In this document: one piece after another, positions 45,577 through 54,584 of the stretch
Numbering within the stretch: position 1 is the stretch's first letter
How the letters are laid out: the number at the start of each line of letters is the position of its first letter
DNA from: Roseovarius sp.
GTDB lineage: Bacteria > Pseudomonadota > Alphaproteobacteria > Rhodobacterales > Rhodobacteraceae
DNA length: 64,000 bases
Assembly (NCBI GenBank): GCA_021775255.1
Contig: JAJFIA010000003.1
Coordinates: forward strand, 62,001-126,000
Direction: 5' to 3'
Notes under the pieces: generated by a model
What the model saw: only the letters and a program-made list of their open reading frames with translations
The model's database searches: none
What the model was told of the DNA's origin: nothing
Position numbers and translations under genes: made by a program

Positions 45577-45630
45577 GGCGGGCTTCAGCCCGCCACCCCT
45601 TCAAGGAAAGCGTGGGTTTCACCCACCCTA
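45577..45630. repeat. Adjacent GGCGGGCT and GTGGGTTT palindromes
   Basis: GGCGGGCTTCAGCCCGCC (45577-45594) followed 17 bases later by GTGGGTTTCACCCAC (45612-45626), with GTAGG before and CCTAC after. The two palindrome families found separately elsewhere occur here side by side. Confidence 0.65.
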
Positions 45631-45653
45631 CACCCCGCTGCAGAAGGCGCGTT

Positions 45654-46415
45654 TCAAACAAACTGTTCACGGATAAGCCGCTCTTCCAGCCCATGACCGG
45701 GATCAAACAGGATGCGATGCCTGATCTCAGGGTTTGATCTGACCTCAACCCACAGCACGTTTTCCACATGGCGGCTGTCGGCATCGGCCATTACCGGGCG
45801 TTTATCCGGCTCGATCACATCAAACCGCACCACAGCCGATTTTGGCAAGAGTGCCCCGCGCCAGCGCCGGGGACGGAACGCCGCCACCGCTGTCAGTGCC
45901 AGAACATCCGCCCCGATCGGTACAATCGGCCCGTGGGCGCTGTAATTATACGCGGTTGATCCGGCGGGTGTAGACACCAGTGCCCCATCGCATATCAGTT
46001 CAGGCATTCGCAGATTTCCGTCAATGCTGATCTGCAATTTCGCTGCCTGAGGCCCGCCGCGCAGCAGTGACACCTCATTGATCGCCAGGGCTTCATGGAT
46101 CATGCCATCCACAGATTTCGCCTTCATTGCGAGCGGGTTGATCACCTCTTCCACAGCCGCATCAAGGCGCTCAGGCAAATCCTCTTCGCTATACTCGTTC
46201 ATCAAAAAGCCAACCGTGCCCCGGTTCATCCCGTAAACCGGTGCCTGCAAGGCTTCGGTGCGGTGCAGGGTTTGCAGCATCAGCCCGTCGCCGCCAAGGG
46301 CCACGATTACATCGGCTTCAGCTTCAGGCGCATTGCCAAAACGCGCAACCAGGGTGGCAAGCGACGCCTGCGCCGAGGCCACATCGCTGGCCACAAAGGC
46401 AATTTTACTGGTCAT
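45654..46415 (-). CDS. nadK: NAD kinase
   Basis: Makes NADP from NAD and ATP. 253 residues. Seen: [18 protein letters not shown] (GGDG motif), [14 protein letters not shown], and the substrate-binding [18 protein letters not shown]. Start at 46415 is preceded by AGGAG; the open frame further upstream lacks a site. Divergent from glyA. Confidence 0.95.
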   Translation of the reverse strand: MTSKIAFVASDVASAQASLATLVARFGNAPEAEADVIVALGGDGLMLQTLHRTEALQAPVYGMNRGTVGFLMNEYSEEDLPERLDAAVEEVINPLAMKAKSVDGMIHEALAINEVSLLRGGPQAAKLQISIDGNLRMPELICDGALVSTPAGSTAYNYSAHGPIVPIGADVLALTAVAAFRPRRWRGALLPKSAVVRFDVIEPDKRPVMADADSRHVENVLWVEVRSNPEIRHRILFDPGHGLEERLIREQFV

Positions 46416-46593
46416 AGCTGCCGGCTCCTGTTGTCTGATACCCATGTCATCAAGTTTTGATCGAACCACAAGTCGGCCCGGCTTACCAGTGGTGACGGTG
46501 CAGCCCAGGTTATTGTCGCTTTTCAGGCTTCCATGGCAAGGGGGTTTCTTATAGGTGATCCTCAGCATTCAACCCCGCAGGGAGCACATCACC

Positions 46594-47877
46594 ATGACTG
46601 ATTCCGGCTTTTTCACCGAATCCCTCGCCGCGCGCGATCCTGAAATCTTTGGCGCCATCACCGATGAGCTGGGCCGCCAGCGCGACGAGATCGAGCTGAT
46701 TGCCTCTGAGAATATCGTCTCGGCCGCGGTGATGCAGGCGCAAGGCTCGGTCATGACCAACAAATACGCCGAAGGCTATCCCGGACGGCGCTATTATGGC
46801 GGCTGTCAGTTTGTCGATGTGGCCGAAAACCTGGCGATTGAGCGTGCAAAACAGTTGTTTGGTTGTGACTTTGCCAATGTGCAGCCCAATTCCGGTAGTC
46901 AGGCCAATCAGGGCGTGATGCAGGCTTTGCTGCAGCCCGGCGATACGATTTTGGGGATGAACCTGGCCTCGGGCGGGCATCTCACGCACGGTGCGGCGCC
47001 CAACCAATCGGGCAAATGGTTCAACGCGGTGCAATACGGCGTGCGCCGGCAGGACAATCTGATTGACTATGATGAGATCGAAACCCTGGCCAAGGAACAT
47101 AACCCGAAGATCATCATCGCCGGTGGCTCGGCCATTCCTCGGGTGATTGATTTCGCCCGGATGCGCGAGATTGCCGATATGGTAGGGGCCTATCTGCATG
47201 TGGACATGGCGCATTTTGCGGGGCTTGTTGCCACTGATGAGCACCCTTCGCCCTTCCCGCATGCGCATGTGGCCACCACCACCACCCATAAAACATTGCG
47301 CGGGCCGCGGGGCGGGATGATCCTGACCAATGACGAGGCGATTGCCAAAAAGGTCAATTCCGCCATCTTCCCCGGCATTCAGGGCGGGCCTTTGATGCAT
47401 GTGATCGCCGCCAAGGCCGTGGCCTTTGGCGAGGCGCTGCGCCCCGAATTCAAGACGTATATTCAAGCGGTCAAGGCCAATGCCCGCGCGCTTGCCGATC
47501 AGTTGATCAAGGGTGGGCTGGACATCGTGACCGGCGGCACCGATACCCATGTGATGCTGGTGGATCTGCGCCCCAAGGGCGTGACCGGCAACATCACCGA
47601 CAAGGCTTTGGGGCGGGCCCATATTACCACCAACAAAAACGGCATTCCGTTTGATCCGGAAAAACCCACCGTCACTTCGGGCATCCGCCTGGGCACTCCG
47701 GCGGGTACAACCCGCGGCTTTGGCGAGGCCGAGTTCCGGCAGATTGCCGACTGGATTGTTGAGGTGGTGGATGGCCTTGCGGCCAATGGCGATGACGGCA
47801 ATGACGCGGTTGAGGCCAAGGTCCGCGCAGAAGTGGCAGCGCTTTGCGCCCGCTTCCCACTCTATCCCAACCTTTAA
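46594..47877 (+). CDS. glyA: Serine hydroxymethyltransferase
   Basis: PLP enzyme that interconverts serine and glycine and loads tetrahydrofolate with one-carbon units. 427 residues from ATG 46594 (GGGAG site). Seen: [42 protein letters not shown] (pieces), [33 protein letters not shown], and the PLP-lysine (about 232) in [14 protein letters not shown]. Followed by a terminator at 47898. Confidence 0.97.
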   Translation: MTDSGFFTESLAARDPEIFGAITDELGRQRDEIELIASENIVSAAVMQAQGSVMTNKYAEGYPGRRYYGGCQFVDVAENLAIERAKQLFGCDFANVQPNSGSQANQGVMQALLQPGDTILGMNLASGGHLTHGAAPNQSGKWFNAVQYGVRRQDNLIDYDEIETLAKEHNPKIIIAGGSAIPRVIDFARMREIADMVGAYLHVDMAHFAGLVATDEHPSPFPHAHVATTTTHKTLRGPRGGMILTNDEAIAKKVNSAIFPGIQGGPLMHVIAAKAVAFGEALRPEFKTYIQAVKANARALADQLIKGGLDIVTGGTDTHVMLVDLRPKGVTGNITDKALGRAHITTNKNGIPFDPEKPTVTSGIRLGTPAGTTRGFGEAEFRQIADWIVEVVDGLAANGDDGNDAVEAKVRAEVAALCARFPLYPNL

Positions 47878-47897
47878 GAATACCCATTAATATCAAT

Positions 47898-47928
47898 CCC
47901 TTCACAGAAATACCTGTGAGGGGGTTTT
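47898..47928 (+). terminator. Rho-independent terminator after glyA
   Basis: Stem CCCTTCACAG / CTGTGAGGGG with loop AAATAC, followed by TTTT. Confidence 0.78.
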
Positions 47929-47932
47929 GCAT

Positions 47933-48307
47933 TCATACTATTCCCTGCCAGCGCAATATCGCCAGCAAGGCAACAGCCAGCAGAATCAGCCGGATCATCA
48001 ATTCCCTTGCAAGCCCCAACGCGAATCCCTTGCGTTGATCCCGGCGGTTCAGGGGCTTCAAATAGGCTGACATCTCGGCAAATGCGGCTTCAATGGCGGA
48101 TTGATTTTGCAAACGGGCCAGCCTGGGATTGGCCATCACCACCTGCGCCCCGGTGATCACCCGCCCCGCTTTGTGAAACCGCCTAGGCAACCGCCGCCCG
48201 GCTTTTTTCAGACGCCCGGCAAGGGTTTTGCCGCGCAGGCCCAACCTCTCTTGCAACATCTGCTCAAGCTCTGCCACGCGCTGATGAAACTGATCTGCGT
48301 TAATCAT
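47933..48307 (-). CDS. Small basic protein with C-terminal membrane helix
   Basis: 124 residues from the ATG at 48307, preceded by GGGAGAGGG. N-terminal predicted coiled coil (INADQFHQRVAELEQMLQERLGLRG), a strongly basic middle (RLKKAGRRLPRRFHKAG), and a hydrophobic C terminus (LMIRLILLAVALLAILRW). Likely tail-anchored. I recall similar proteins in Rhodobacteraceae, all uncharacterised. Confidence 0.72.
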   Translation of the reverse strand: MINADQFHQRVAELEQMLQERLGLRGKTLAGRLKKAGRRLPRRFHKAGRVITGAQVVMANPRLARLQNQSAIEAAFAEMSAYLKPLNRRDQRKGFALGLARELMIRLILLAVALLAILRWQGIV

Positions 48308-48397
48308 TGATCCCTCTCCCTGGTGCAGCCTAATTGGATTGCCCCGCAGCCTCAACAGGGCTGGCATATTGCCTGCTGTATCGGGTAACAAGGCCCC

Positions 48398-49153
48398 ATG
48401 CTGAATATGACCCCCCATGGCACGGCCACCGATAAGCCCGGATTGCTGATTGCCCACGGGCTTTATGGCTCGGGGCGGAATTGGGGGGTGATTGCCAAAC
48501 GCCTATCTGATCAGCGGCAGGTGGTGGCGGTGGATATGCGCAACCACGGGTTAAGTGCCTGGAAAGACACACATTCTTATGATGATATGGCGGATGATCT
48601 GGCCGGGGTGCTGGAGCATCTTGACGGGCCGTTTGATGTGATGGGCCATTCCATGGGCGGCAAGGCGGCGATGGTTCTGGCGCTGAAGCGGCCCGATCTG
48701 GTCAATCGCCTGATCGTGGTGGATATTGCACCGGTGGCTTACAGTCACAGCCAGATGCCATATATCAAAGCGATGAAAGCGGTTGATCTGAGCGGGATTG
48801 AAAAACGCTCGGACGCCGCCCCGCTATTGGCACCGCATGTGGATGATCCGGCGCTGATCCCGTTTTTCCTGCAATCGCTTGATGTGAAAGGCAAGCGTTG
48901 GGTCTTGAATCTGGATGTGCTGGAAAAGGAAATGCATTGGGTGATGGGGTTTCCGGAAATGACCGGGCCTTATGAGGGCAAGACATTGTTTTTGTCCGGC
49001 GCATTGTCGGATTATGTAAAACCCGAATACCGGCCTGAAATCAAACGGCTTTACCCGAATTCAAACTTTGCAAAAATCCCGCAGGCAGGCCATTGGCTGC
49101 ACGCAGAAAAACCCCGCGAATTTGAGGCGGCTATCCGCGCCTGGCTGGGGTAA
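48398..49153 (+). CDS. Alpha/beta hydrolase (YbfF-like esterase)
   Basis: 251 residues. Oxyanion HGLYGSGRNWGVIA, nucleophile elbow GHSMGGKAA (Ser about 86), acid FLSGALSDYV, and catalytic His in AGHWLHAEKP. VDMRNHGLS is typical of the YbfF group of acyl-CoA or ester hydrolases. No signal peptide. Natural substrate unknown. Confidence 0.87.
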   Translation: MLNMTPHGTATDKPGLLIAHGLYGSGRNWGVIAKRLSDQRQVVAVDMRNHGLSAWKDTHSYDDMADDLAGVLEHLDGPFDVMGHSMGGKAAMVLALKRPDLVNRLIVVDIAPVAYSHSQMPYIKAMKAVDLSGIEKRSDAAPLLAPHVDDPALIPFFLQSLDVKGKRWVLNLDVLEKEMHWVMGFPEMTGPYEGKTLFLSGALSDYVKPEYRPEIKRLYPNSNFAKIPQAGHWLHAEKPREFEAAIRAWLG

Positions 49154-49339
49154 TTATCTGATCGACATCACTTTTTTCGTCACCAGGTAGGTCGCTGGAA
49201 TCGCGATGACAAACCCAATGGCCGCCGCGATCAGGATCGGGTAAAGCGTATCCTGCCCAATGACCAGCGCCACAACAACTGCAATGCCGGCCAGCGTCGA
49301 GCCGATAAAAAGATGCATGATCAATCCAAGTCGCAGCAT
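49154..49339 (-). CDS. Small two-helix membrane protein
   Basis: 61 residues: two hydrophobic helices (HLFIGSTLAGIAVVVALVIG and PILIAAAIGFVIAIPATYLV) and a short basic tail. The start has a strong GGAGG eight bases upstream. Similar short proteins in related genomes are mislabelled CTP synthetase; there is no sign of that activity. Convergent with the hydrolase gene. Confidence 0.72.
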   Translation of the reverse strand: MLRLGLIMHLFIGSTLAGIAVVVALVIGQDTLYPILIAAAIGFVIAIPATYLVTKKVMSIR

Positions 49340-49429
49340 CGTGAACCTCCGATTTCATTTACATGTGCATTCCAACTTTGACGGAATATATCGAAACTGA
49401 AGGCAGCGTACATTGATCCAAATCAGGGT

Positions 49430-49945
49430 TTAACGCTTCTTGACGAACTCGGTCAGGATGACAATCCGCTGGCCCTCAACCCGGCCCTCTATTTGCGCCG
49501 GGTTGTCCTCGACCAGTGAGATACCACGAACGGCAGTGCCGCGCTTGGCAGTAAAACCGGCACCCTTGACCGGCAGATCCTTGATCAGCACCACGGTATC
49601 GCCTTGTTCAAGGGGTGTGCCGTTGCTGTCTTTGTGCTCAGGCCGGGTGGTGACATTATCGGCCCAGGCGCGGGTTTCATCGTCGAGGTAAAGCTGATCG
49701 GATAAATCTCTCGCCCAGGGTTCACCCACAAGCCGGGTCAGCATCCGGGCCGCCAACACTTGCGTTGCGGCATCCCCGGACCACATCGAAGAGGCAAGGC
49801 AGCGCCAGTGATTTGGCTCGGGCGTGCCGTTTATCTGGGCTTCGCAGGTCGCACAGATTTCAACGCTGGCCCCTTCCGGGCCGCCGGGCACGGGATGGGA
49901 TATGAGCGGAGCATCTGTTGAGCAAAGAGCGCAAGGCATGGGCAT
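49430..49945 (-). CDS. PhnA-type zinc-ribbon protein
   Basis: 171 residues. N-terminal zinc ribbon (PCALCSTDAPL and EICATCEAQI, two CxxC pairs), a helical middle, and the C-terminal PhnA domain NGTPLEQGDTVVLIKDLPVKGAG, an SH3-like fold. The PhnA name comes from a phosphonate locus, but the family is not a proven phosphonoacetate hydrolase. Function unknown. Confidence 0.85.
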   Translation of the reverse strand: MPMPCALCSTDAPLISHPVPGGPEGASVEICATCEAQINGTPEPNHWRCLASSMWSGDAATQVLAARMLTRLVGEPWARDLSDQLYLDDETRAWADNVTTRPEHKDSNGTPLEQGDTVVLIKDLPVKGAGFTAKRGTAVRGISLVEDNPAQIEGRVEGQRIVILTEFVKKR

Positions 49946-50001
49946 GGGTCCGGTGCTGTTGAATTGCGCCGGGTATAGACAGGGATGCGCCGGATTGGCA
50001 A

Positions 50002-50019
50002 GGCGGGTTTGAGCCCGCC
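50002..50019. repeat. GGCGGG palindrome
   Basis: GGCGGGTTTGAGCCCGCC, a one-step variant of the palindromes at 27041 and 45577, located between the PhnA-like gene promoter and the end of the small exported protein gene. Confidence 0.55.
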
Positions 50020-50028
50020 ACCTATATC

Positions 50029-50274
50029 TTATTCATTGATTCCAAGAATGATTTTGGCCTTCTCAAGCGTGCTGACCGATGATGCGTGATCGTCGGCATT
50101 GTGCTGGGTTTCACCTTCAGCCCGCAGGCTCATGACTTCATTCAGATCAGCCTCGGAAAGGGTTGTTCCGGCCGCAAGTGCCGCATCAATCTCGGCCATG
50201 TCATTCGGGCAGTGAAAAGCAAATGCCGGTGCCGCCACCATGACGAATGCCGCTGTTATGAGTAGTTTTCTCAT
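50029..50274 (-). CDS. Small exported protein
   Basis: 81 residues with a clear signal peptide (RKLLITAAFVMVAAPAFA, cleavage after AFA). The mature part (FHCPNDMAEIDAALAAG ... SVSTLEKAKIILGINE) is acidic and helical, with a single cysteine. GGGAGGATATTGCA precedes the start. No family recognised; a periplasmic role is inferred. Confidence 0.75.
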   Translation of the reverse strand: MRKLLITAAFVMVAAPAFAFHCPNDMAEIDAALAAGTTLSEADLNEVMSLRAEGETQHNADDHASSVSTLEKAKIILGINE

Positions 50275-50469
50275 TGCAATATCCTCCCTGAGTTTTACAT
50301 TTTCTCAGTATAGCGCCGATTGTGCATTGCGCCTATCCTGGGATCAATTTGGGGTGTCTGACGGCGGCAGGTTGCCAATGGCAGGTCAAATAGATGTATT
50401 TGAACCATATCCCACAATACTTGTGGCCACTTGGTTACATGTTGGTGATACCTACGAATAGACCCCGAC

Positions 50470-50582
50470 ATATAGTTGATCTGTGGCACATCCCGGTGTA
50501 TCACCGCCACACAGGTGCATAGACGCGGTAGCATCCACTGACGGCGGGGCCGGTTTGCCATGGGGCAGGCAGGCCCCGTTTT
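50470..50582 (+). ncRNA. Candidate small RNA
   Basis: Two tandem hairpins: CTGTGG ... CGGTG-TAT-CACCG ... CCACACAG (50481-50514), then CGGGGCC (50545-50551) pairing with GGCCCCG (50572-50578), with an inner TTGCC/GGGCA arm and TTTT at 50579-50582. The second is a good rho-independent terminator with no gene ahead of it on this strand. The 5' end is a guess. No known RNA family recognised. Confidence 0.4.
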
Positions 50583-50740
50583 CCGTTGGAGCAGACATAA
50601 CAGGAGACCCCGGAGCAGGGTCCGGGGTGTTGGGGAAATTGGGACATTGCGCGTTAAAATATGAAAAGGCGCCAGGTGCTCAGACGCGGTCCTTGCATCC
50701 GTGGTTTGACCCACGACCCTGACGCCTTACCGAACGTTCA

Positions 50741-50955
50741 ACCCCGAAGGGCTTCCGGCCCGTTTGCTCGGGCTTCGAAAAGCCTTTGCGTGCTCGGGTT
50801 CCGAAGAACCTTTGCTGCTACAGGCACCCCGAAGGATGACTGCAACCTGCTCGGACCCGTGTCATGCTGCCCTGATCATCACGTCTCCGAAGAGCCGCCA
50901 TAATCCGGCGTTGCATCCCACAAACCTTTGCGTTTGAGCGCTTGCCCGAAGGTTC
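50741..50955. repeat. Degenerate tandem-repeat array of CGAA mini-hairpins
   Basis: CGAA occurs at 50745, 50776, 50802, 50830, 50888 and 50947, spacings of 31, 26, 28, 58 and 59 bases, close to multiples of 29. Several units are self-complementary (GGCTTCGAAAAGCC, GGTTCCGAAGAACC, CTCCGAAGAG). Units share a TTTGC-TGCTCGG-like tail. The array is not a CRISPR, since units are short, diverged and without spacers. Confidence 0.5.
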
Positions 50956-51084
50956 ACCCCCAACCGCGCCAGCCTCAAGGGGCCTTCGCGCATCACGCCG
51001 GTCCTGAGGACCTTTGCGATAATCATAAACTCGCGCGGAAAAGTGATTCTTGCAATGAAAAATATCGGATTCGTGTAAATTTCT

Positions 51085-51270
51085 TGGGGATAAGTCACTG
51101 AATTTGTTGTGGAAATGCATGTGGATAAATCAGGATTATTGTTTGCATTGGCGGGTTTGGGGCGGGGATAAGTCAATATATTCTCAGGCCATGAGTTTCC
51201 CCCGGATTTTGCGGTTTTGGGGTTATTTGCGGTGGCCAATAGGGCATTGAGCAGAAACTGATGTGGAAAA
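51085..51270. promoter_or_regulatory. Cluster of DnaA-box-like sequences
   Basis: Perfect box TGTGGATAA (51120-51128), one-mismatch boxes TGGGGATAA (51085-51093) and TGTGGAAAA (51262-51270), and weaker TGTGGAAAT (51108-51116) and CGGGGATAA (51163-51171), all in one orientation. Followed by AT-rich DNA up to the lipoprotein gene. Could be DnaA-regulated promoter DNA or a DnaA-titration site. Confidence 0.4.
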
Positions 51271-51344
51271 TTCAGATGTTGGTGGTAATATGCAGCTATA
51301 ATATAATAAGAAACCAAAAAAATAGCTTGTTGAGGAGAGCAAAT

Positions 51345-51497
51345 ATGAAACTGAAACTCATGGTTACTGTGGCCATTATCGGCAGTTCGGCCTTATCGGG
51401 CTGTGTCCCCTTGTTGATTGCCGGTGCGGGCGCGGGCGCGGTTGTGGCGGCTGATAGTGTCAATGAAAACAAACAGGGCGGCGATGGGCTGTTTTAG
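51345..51497 (+). CDS. Small lipoprotein
   Basis: 50 residues: lipoprotein signal KLKLMVTVAIIGSSALSGC with lipobox LSGC, then a short Gly/Ala hydrophobic stretch (PLLIAGAGAGAVVAADSV) and polar end NENKQGGDGLF. Start preceded by GAGGAGAG at a good distance. Entericidin-like in size and layout, but not clearly that family. It is the only gene downstream of the DnaA-box cluster. Confidence 0.72.
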   Translation: MKLKLMVTVAIIGSSALSGCVPLLIAGAGAGAVVAADSVNENKQGGDGLF

Positions 51498-51547
51498 ACC
51501 CGGCTGAGCACTGCCCGGTTCCCGCTGTTGCGCAGGTCAGGGGATTT

Positions 51548-51624
51548 TGGTGATCCCGACTGGATTCGAACCAGTAACCTGCCCCTTAGGAGGGGGCTGC
51601 TCTATCCAGTTGAGCCACGGGACC
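51548..51624 (-). tRNA. tRNA-Arg (anticodon CCT)
   Basis: Reverse complement gives acceptor GGTCCCG/CGGGATC (one G-U pair), D arm GGCTC..GAGC, anticodon stem GCCCC/GGGGC with loop CTCCTAA, TPsiC GTTCGAATC, discriminator A, encoded CCA. Anticodon CCT reads AGG. Confidence 0.95.
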
Positions 51625-51695
51625 ACGCCCTTGCTTATGAGACATTCCGAGGCTGAAGCAAAGGGCAGAAAACCATCAGGCGGGTGGGATGTTTA

Positions 51696-51747
51696 TTAAA
51701 GCGTTTTGCGTTTTACCTGTATCAGGGAGAACGTAAAACGGCTTTAG
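51696..51747. repeat. Palindromic AAAGCGTTTTGCGTTTTACC repeat
   Basis: Left arm TAAAGCGTTTTGCGTTTTACC, right arm AACGTAAAACGGCTTTA, centre CTGTATCAGGG. Partial copies at about 7030-7060 and 54597-54716. The remainder of 51625-52021 is AT-rich with no supportable gene. Confidence 0.6.
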
Positions 51748-52021
51748 ATTCCCAGCAGGCGACGGAGCTGAAAAGCAGGTGATCTATATGGATTGCCTGC
51801 ACAGTTTGCGACTTGCAGCAATACTGAAAAAATTTCCGTACGTGCCATGGTGAACTTGCCAGCTACAATCATTGTCCGGCTCCTTGCATGAGTTATCCAT
51901 TTTCTGTCTCTCATGAGAAAGCGGCGATATATCGCAGAAATTAAGACATTTTGAAAAACAATTTGAATCTGTTTGAAAACAAATGGTTAAGGTGGGTTCA
52001 AAGCGGCGCATCCCTGTTATT

Positions 52022-52510
52022 TCAGGTATTTTTCGGCCGCACCACATGAAACGCGCCGCTCATATAGGTAAGCGGCTTTTCCCCGGCGTTGGAAATGCCG
52101 GTGACATTGCCGATGCAAATGGCGTGGCTGCCATGGATCACCGAATGGTTGAGCGAACAGGCAAATGAGGTGGCGCGCGGCAATATCGGCCCTTCCGAGG
52201 TGGCCGTGATCTCAAGCCCTTCAAACCGGTTTGGGGTGGCGTGATCCAGTGCCCCGGCAAAACGGCTGGCCAATTCATGGGCATCCTCGGGCAGGATATT
52301 GACGCAAAACACGCCGTTATCCGCCACCGCGCGGGCAATCCGGCTGTCGGCCTTGAGGCAGACCAGAACCGAGGGCGGATCGGCCGAAAGCGAGGTGAAG
52401 GCGCTTACCGTGGCCCCCATCAGCCCCGCCGGGCCATCGGTGGTGACAACCGTGACGGTCGAGGCCACCTGCCGCATTGCCTCAATGAATACCTCGCGTG
52501 CTGTGCTCAT
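52022..52510 (-). CDS. Flavin reductase family protein
   Basis: 162 residues. FMN-binding split-barrel marks: [45 protein letters not shown] (pieces), [20 protein letters not shown] and [11 protein letters not shown]. Supplies reduced flavin to a monooxygenase or reduces iron in many bacteria. Overlaps the rnhA stop by 4 bases as the last gene of the ispH group. Partner oxygenase not present. Confidence 0.87.
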   Translation of the reverse strand: MSTAREVFIEAMRQVASTVTVVTTDGPAGLMGATVSAFTSLSADPPSVLVCLKADSRIARAVADNGVFCVNILPEDAHELASRFAGALDHATPNRFEGLEITATSEGPILPRATSFACSLNHSVIHGSHAICIGNVTGISNAGEKPLTYMSGAFHVVRPKNT

Positions 52511-52989
52511 GCGGCACCCCCTTCACGTTTGGGTTTCACAGGCTTGTAGGGCTCCATCCCTTCGCGCGCCAGCAGATCGGCGCGCTCATTTTCCGGGTGG
52601 CCTGCATGGCCTTTAACCCATTGCCAACGCACCTGATGGCGCGCCTGTGCTTCATCAAGCCGCTGCCAAAGCTCGACATTCTTGACGGGCTTTTTACTGG
52701 CCGTGCGCCAGCCGTTTCGTTTCCAGCCGTGCAGCCATGCCTCGATGCCGTTTTTCACATAGGCGCTGTCGGTGATGATTGTAAGCGTGCTGGGCCGCTC
52801 CAGCACCTCAAGCGCGTTGATCGCGGCCAGAAGCTCCATCCGGTTGTTGGTGGTCTCGGCCTCGCCACCCTTGAGCGCGCGTTCCTTGCGCATCTCGCCG
52901 CCCTCAATAGCCTGCAACAAAACGCCCCAGCCGCCGGGGCCGGGATTGCCCGAACAGGCCCCGTCGGTATAGGCATAAAGCTCAGCCAT
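52507..52989 (-). CDS. rnhA: Ribonuclease HI
   Basis: Cuts the RNA strand of RNA-DNA hybrids. 160 residues from the ATG at 52989. Catalytic acids: D in [17 protein letters not shown] in [16 protein letters not shown] in [23 protein letters not shown] (piece), and the last acid in [18 protein letters not shown]. Overlaps the methyltransferase end by 8 bases. Confidence 0.96.
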   Translation of the reverse strand: MAELYAYTDGACSGNPGPGGWGVLLQAIEGGEMRKERALKGGEAETTNNRMELLAAINALEVLERPSTLTIITDSAYVKNGIEAWLHGWKRNGWRTASKKPVKNVELWQRLDEAQARHQVRWQWVKGHAGHPENERADLLAREGMEPYKPVKPKREGGAA

Positions 52990-53572
52990 GGGCGATAATC
53001 GCGATCCAGTCGAAAATCTGGCCATCAAGCCCCGAACCGCTGCCAAAAGCATCTGAGAGCGGCGTGAACCCGGCCTTTTGCAACAGGCCGCTTAATTCGT
53101 TTTCGGCGTAATAAGTATAGGCCCGCCCGAGCCTGTCGCGGTGGGTGCCTTCGCCCAGTTTGAGCGCGATATGCAACACTCCGCCGGGTTTCAACGCCTG
53201 TTTCAGCGCCGCCAGATGCCCCGGCATGGCCGCGCGCGGCGCGTGCAGCAGGCTGAAATTGGCCCAGATACCGTCATAAATATCGGTGCCGGTGATCTGA
53301 TCAAAACTTGCGATGCGGGCGCTGACACCTTTATGTGCATTGGCCAGGGCCACCATTTCGGGGCTGGCATCCACGGCGTCCACCAGCATCCCGGCGGCGG
53401 CCATCAGGGCGGCCTCTTTGCCCGGACCGCAGCCCAGATCAAGCACCTGCGCGCCGTTCTTCAGCCGCTTGGTGAAGGCGGTCAGAAGCGGGTCATCCCT
53501 GTCGGCATTGGTTTGTGCGTATTGCCCGGCCAGGGTGCCATAGGTTTTGAGGGTCTCGGCATCGGCACTCAT
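52982..53572 (-). CDS. SAM-dependent methyltransferase
   Basis: 196 residues. Class I Rossmann methyltransferase: motif [20 protein letters not shown], acidic motif [14 protein letters not shown], motif IV region [12 protein letters not shown], and [16 protein letters not shown]. Small-molecule substrate unknown. Starts within the ispH stop (ATGA overlap), part of the ispH to flavin reductase operon. Confidence 0.87.
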   Translation of the reverse strand: MSADAETLKTYGTLAGQYAQTNADRDDPLLTAFTKRLKNGAQVLDLGCGPGKEAALMAAAGMLVDAVDASPEMVALANAHKGVSARIASFDQITGTDIYDGIWANFSLLHAPRAAMPGHLAALKQALKPGGVLHIALKLGEGTHRDRLGRAYTYYAENELSGLLQKAGFTPLSDAFGSGSGLDGQIFDWIAIIAHG

Positions 53573-54519
53573 GCGCTTTGCCTCACCACATTGGGCAGTT
53601 TGAATTCCACATCCTCACGGGCGGTTTCGACCTCGCGGATGGTCACGTCATAGCGCGCCTTGAGGGCGTCGATTACCTCATCCACCAGCACCTCGGGGGC
53701 CGACGCCCCGGCGGTGATGCCGATCGAGGTGATGCCTTCAAGTGCCCGCCAGTCGATATCGGTGGCGCGCTGCACAAGTTGACTATAGGCGCATCCGGCG
53801 CGCGCGCCGACCTCAACCAGACGGCGGGAATTCGATGAATTGGGTGCGCCCACAACCAGCATCGCCGAGACCTGCGCCGCCATCGCCTTGACCGCTTCCT
53901 GACGGTTGGTGGTGGCATAACAGATGTCTTCCTTATGCGGCCCGCGAATGGCAGGAAAGCGCGCCTTCAACGCCGCCACGATCTCAAGCGTGTCATCCAC
54001 CGAAAGCGTGGTTTGCGTGACATAGGCCAGCATCAAAGGATCGCGCACCTCAATTTCCGCCACGTCATCAGGGGTTTCCACCAGCAACACCTCGCCCCCG
54101 GGCAACTGCCCCATGGTGCCGATGGTTTCGGGGTGGCCGGCGTGGCCGATCATGATGATCTGGTGCCCTGCCGCATGATGGCGCCCGGCCTCGATATGCA
54201 CCTTGCTGACCAGCGGGCAGGTGGCATCGACATAGATCATCTGCCGCGCGCCCGCCTCGGCAGGCACCGATTTGGGCACCCCGTGGGCCGAGAAGATCAC
54301 CGGCCGGTCATCGGGGCATTCGCAAAGCTCCTCAACAAATACAGCGCCTTTTTCGCGCAGGTCATCCACCACGAATTTATTATGCACGATCTCATGGCGG
54401 ACATAGACCGGCGCGCCCCATTTATGCAGCGCCATTTCAACGATCTTGATGGCCCGGTCAACACCGGCGCAAAACCCGCGCGGGGCCGCTAGGTAAAGCG
54501 TCAAAGGGGATTTGGTCAT
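53569..54519 (-). CDS. ispH: 4-hydroxy-3-methylbut-2-enyl diphosphate reductase
   Basis: Last step of the MEP isoprenoid pathway, a 4Fe-4S enzyme giving IPP and DMAPP. 316 residues. Cluster cysteines: C17 in [11 protein letters not shown], one in [12 protein letters not shown] and one in [24 protein letters not shown] and [14 protein letters not shown] are further family motifs. First gene of a four-gene minus-strand operon. Confidence 0.97.
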   Translation of the reverse strand: MTKSPLTLYLAAPRGFCAGVDRAIKIVEMALHKWGAPVYVRHEIVHNKFVVDDLREKGAVFVEELCECPDDRPVIFSAHGVPKSVPAEAGARQMIYVDATCPLVSKVHIEAGRHHAAGHQIIMIGHAGHPETIGTMGQLPGGEVLLVETPDDVAEIEVRDPLMLAYVTQTTLSVDDTLEIVAALKARFPAIRGPHKEDICYATTNRQEAVKAMAAQVSAMLVVGAPNSSNSRRLVEVGARAGCAYSQLVQRATDIDWRALEGITSIGITAGASAPEVLVDEVIDALKARYDVTIREVETAREDVEFKLPNVVRQSA

Positions 54520-54584
54520 CGCGCGTCTCCTTGGGCCACAGAGGTAAGCAATGCGCGCGCCGCCGTCCAGTGCGATATGGCAAA

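Larger units (their letters stand above)
50275..51344. other. 1.07-kb gene-poor region with structured elements
   Basis: No convincing protein gene on either strand. It holds, in order: a hairpin (50481-50514) and terminator-like hairpin (50545-50582), another perfect hairpin (50607-50628), a degenerate tandem-repeat array (50741-50955), and DnaA-box-like 9-mers (51085-51270) in AT-rich DNA before a small lipoprotein gene. Open frames at 50483-50722, 50661-50903 and 50818-51120 (minus) have no family marks or ribosome-binding sites. Confidence 0.6.

Noticed and set aside
50661-50903. 80-codon plus-strand frame over the CGAA array
   Set aside because: The repeat units differ in length by amounts not divisible by three (31, 26, 28), so the array is not conserved as coding sequence.
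50741-50955. CRISPR array
   Set aside because: Units are diverged, 26-31 bases in total period, with no constant repeat plus spacer structure and no cas genes.
50275-51344. RNase P RNA, tmRNA or SRP RNA in the gene-poor region
   Set aside because: None of the conserved cores I know for these RNAs was seen; the terminator-associated element is reported only as an unclassified candidate.
51085-51344. Chromosomal origin of replication
   Set aside because: No replication-initiation or partition genes nearby, and most boxes have mismatches; kept only as a DnaA-box cluster.
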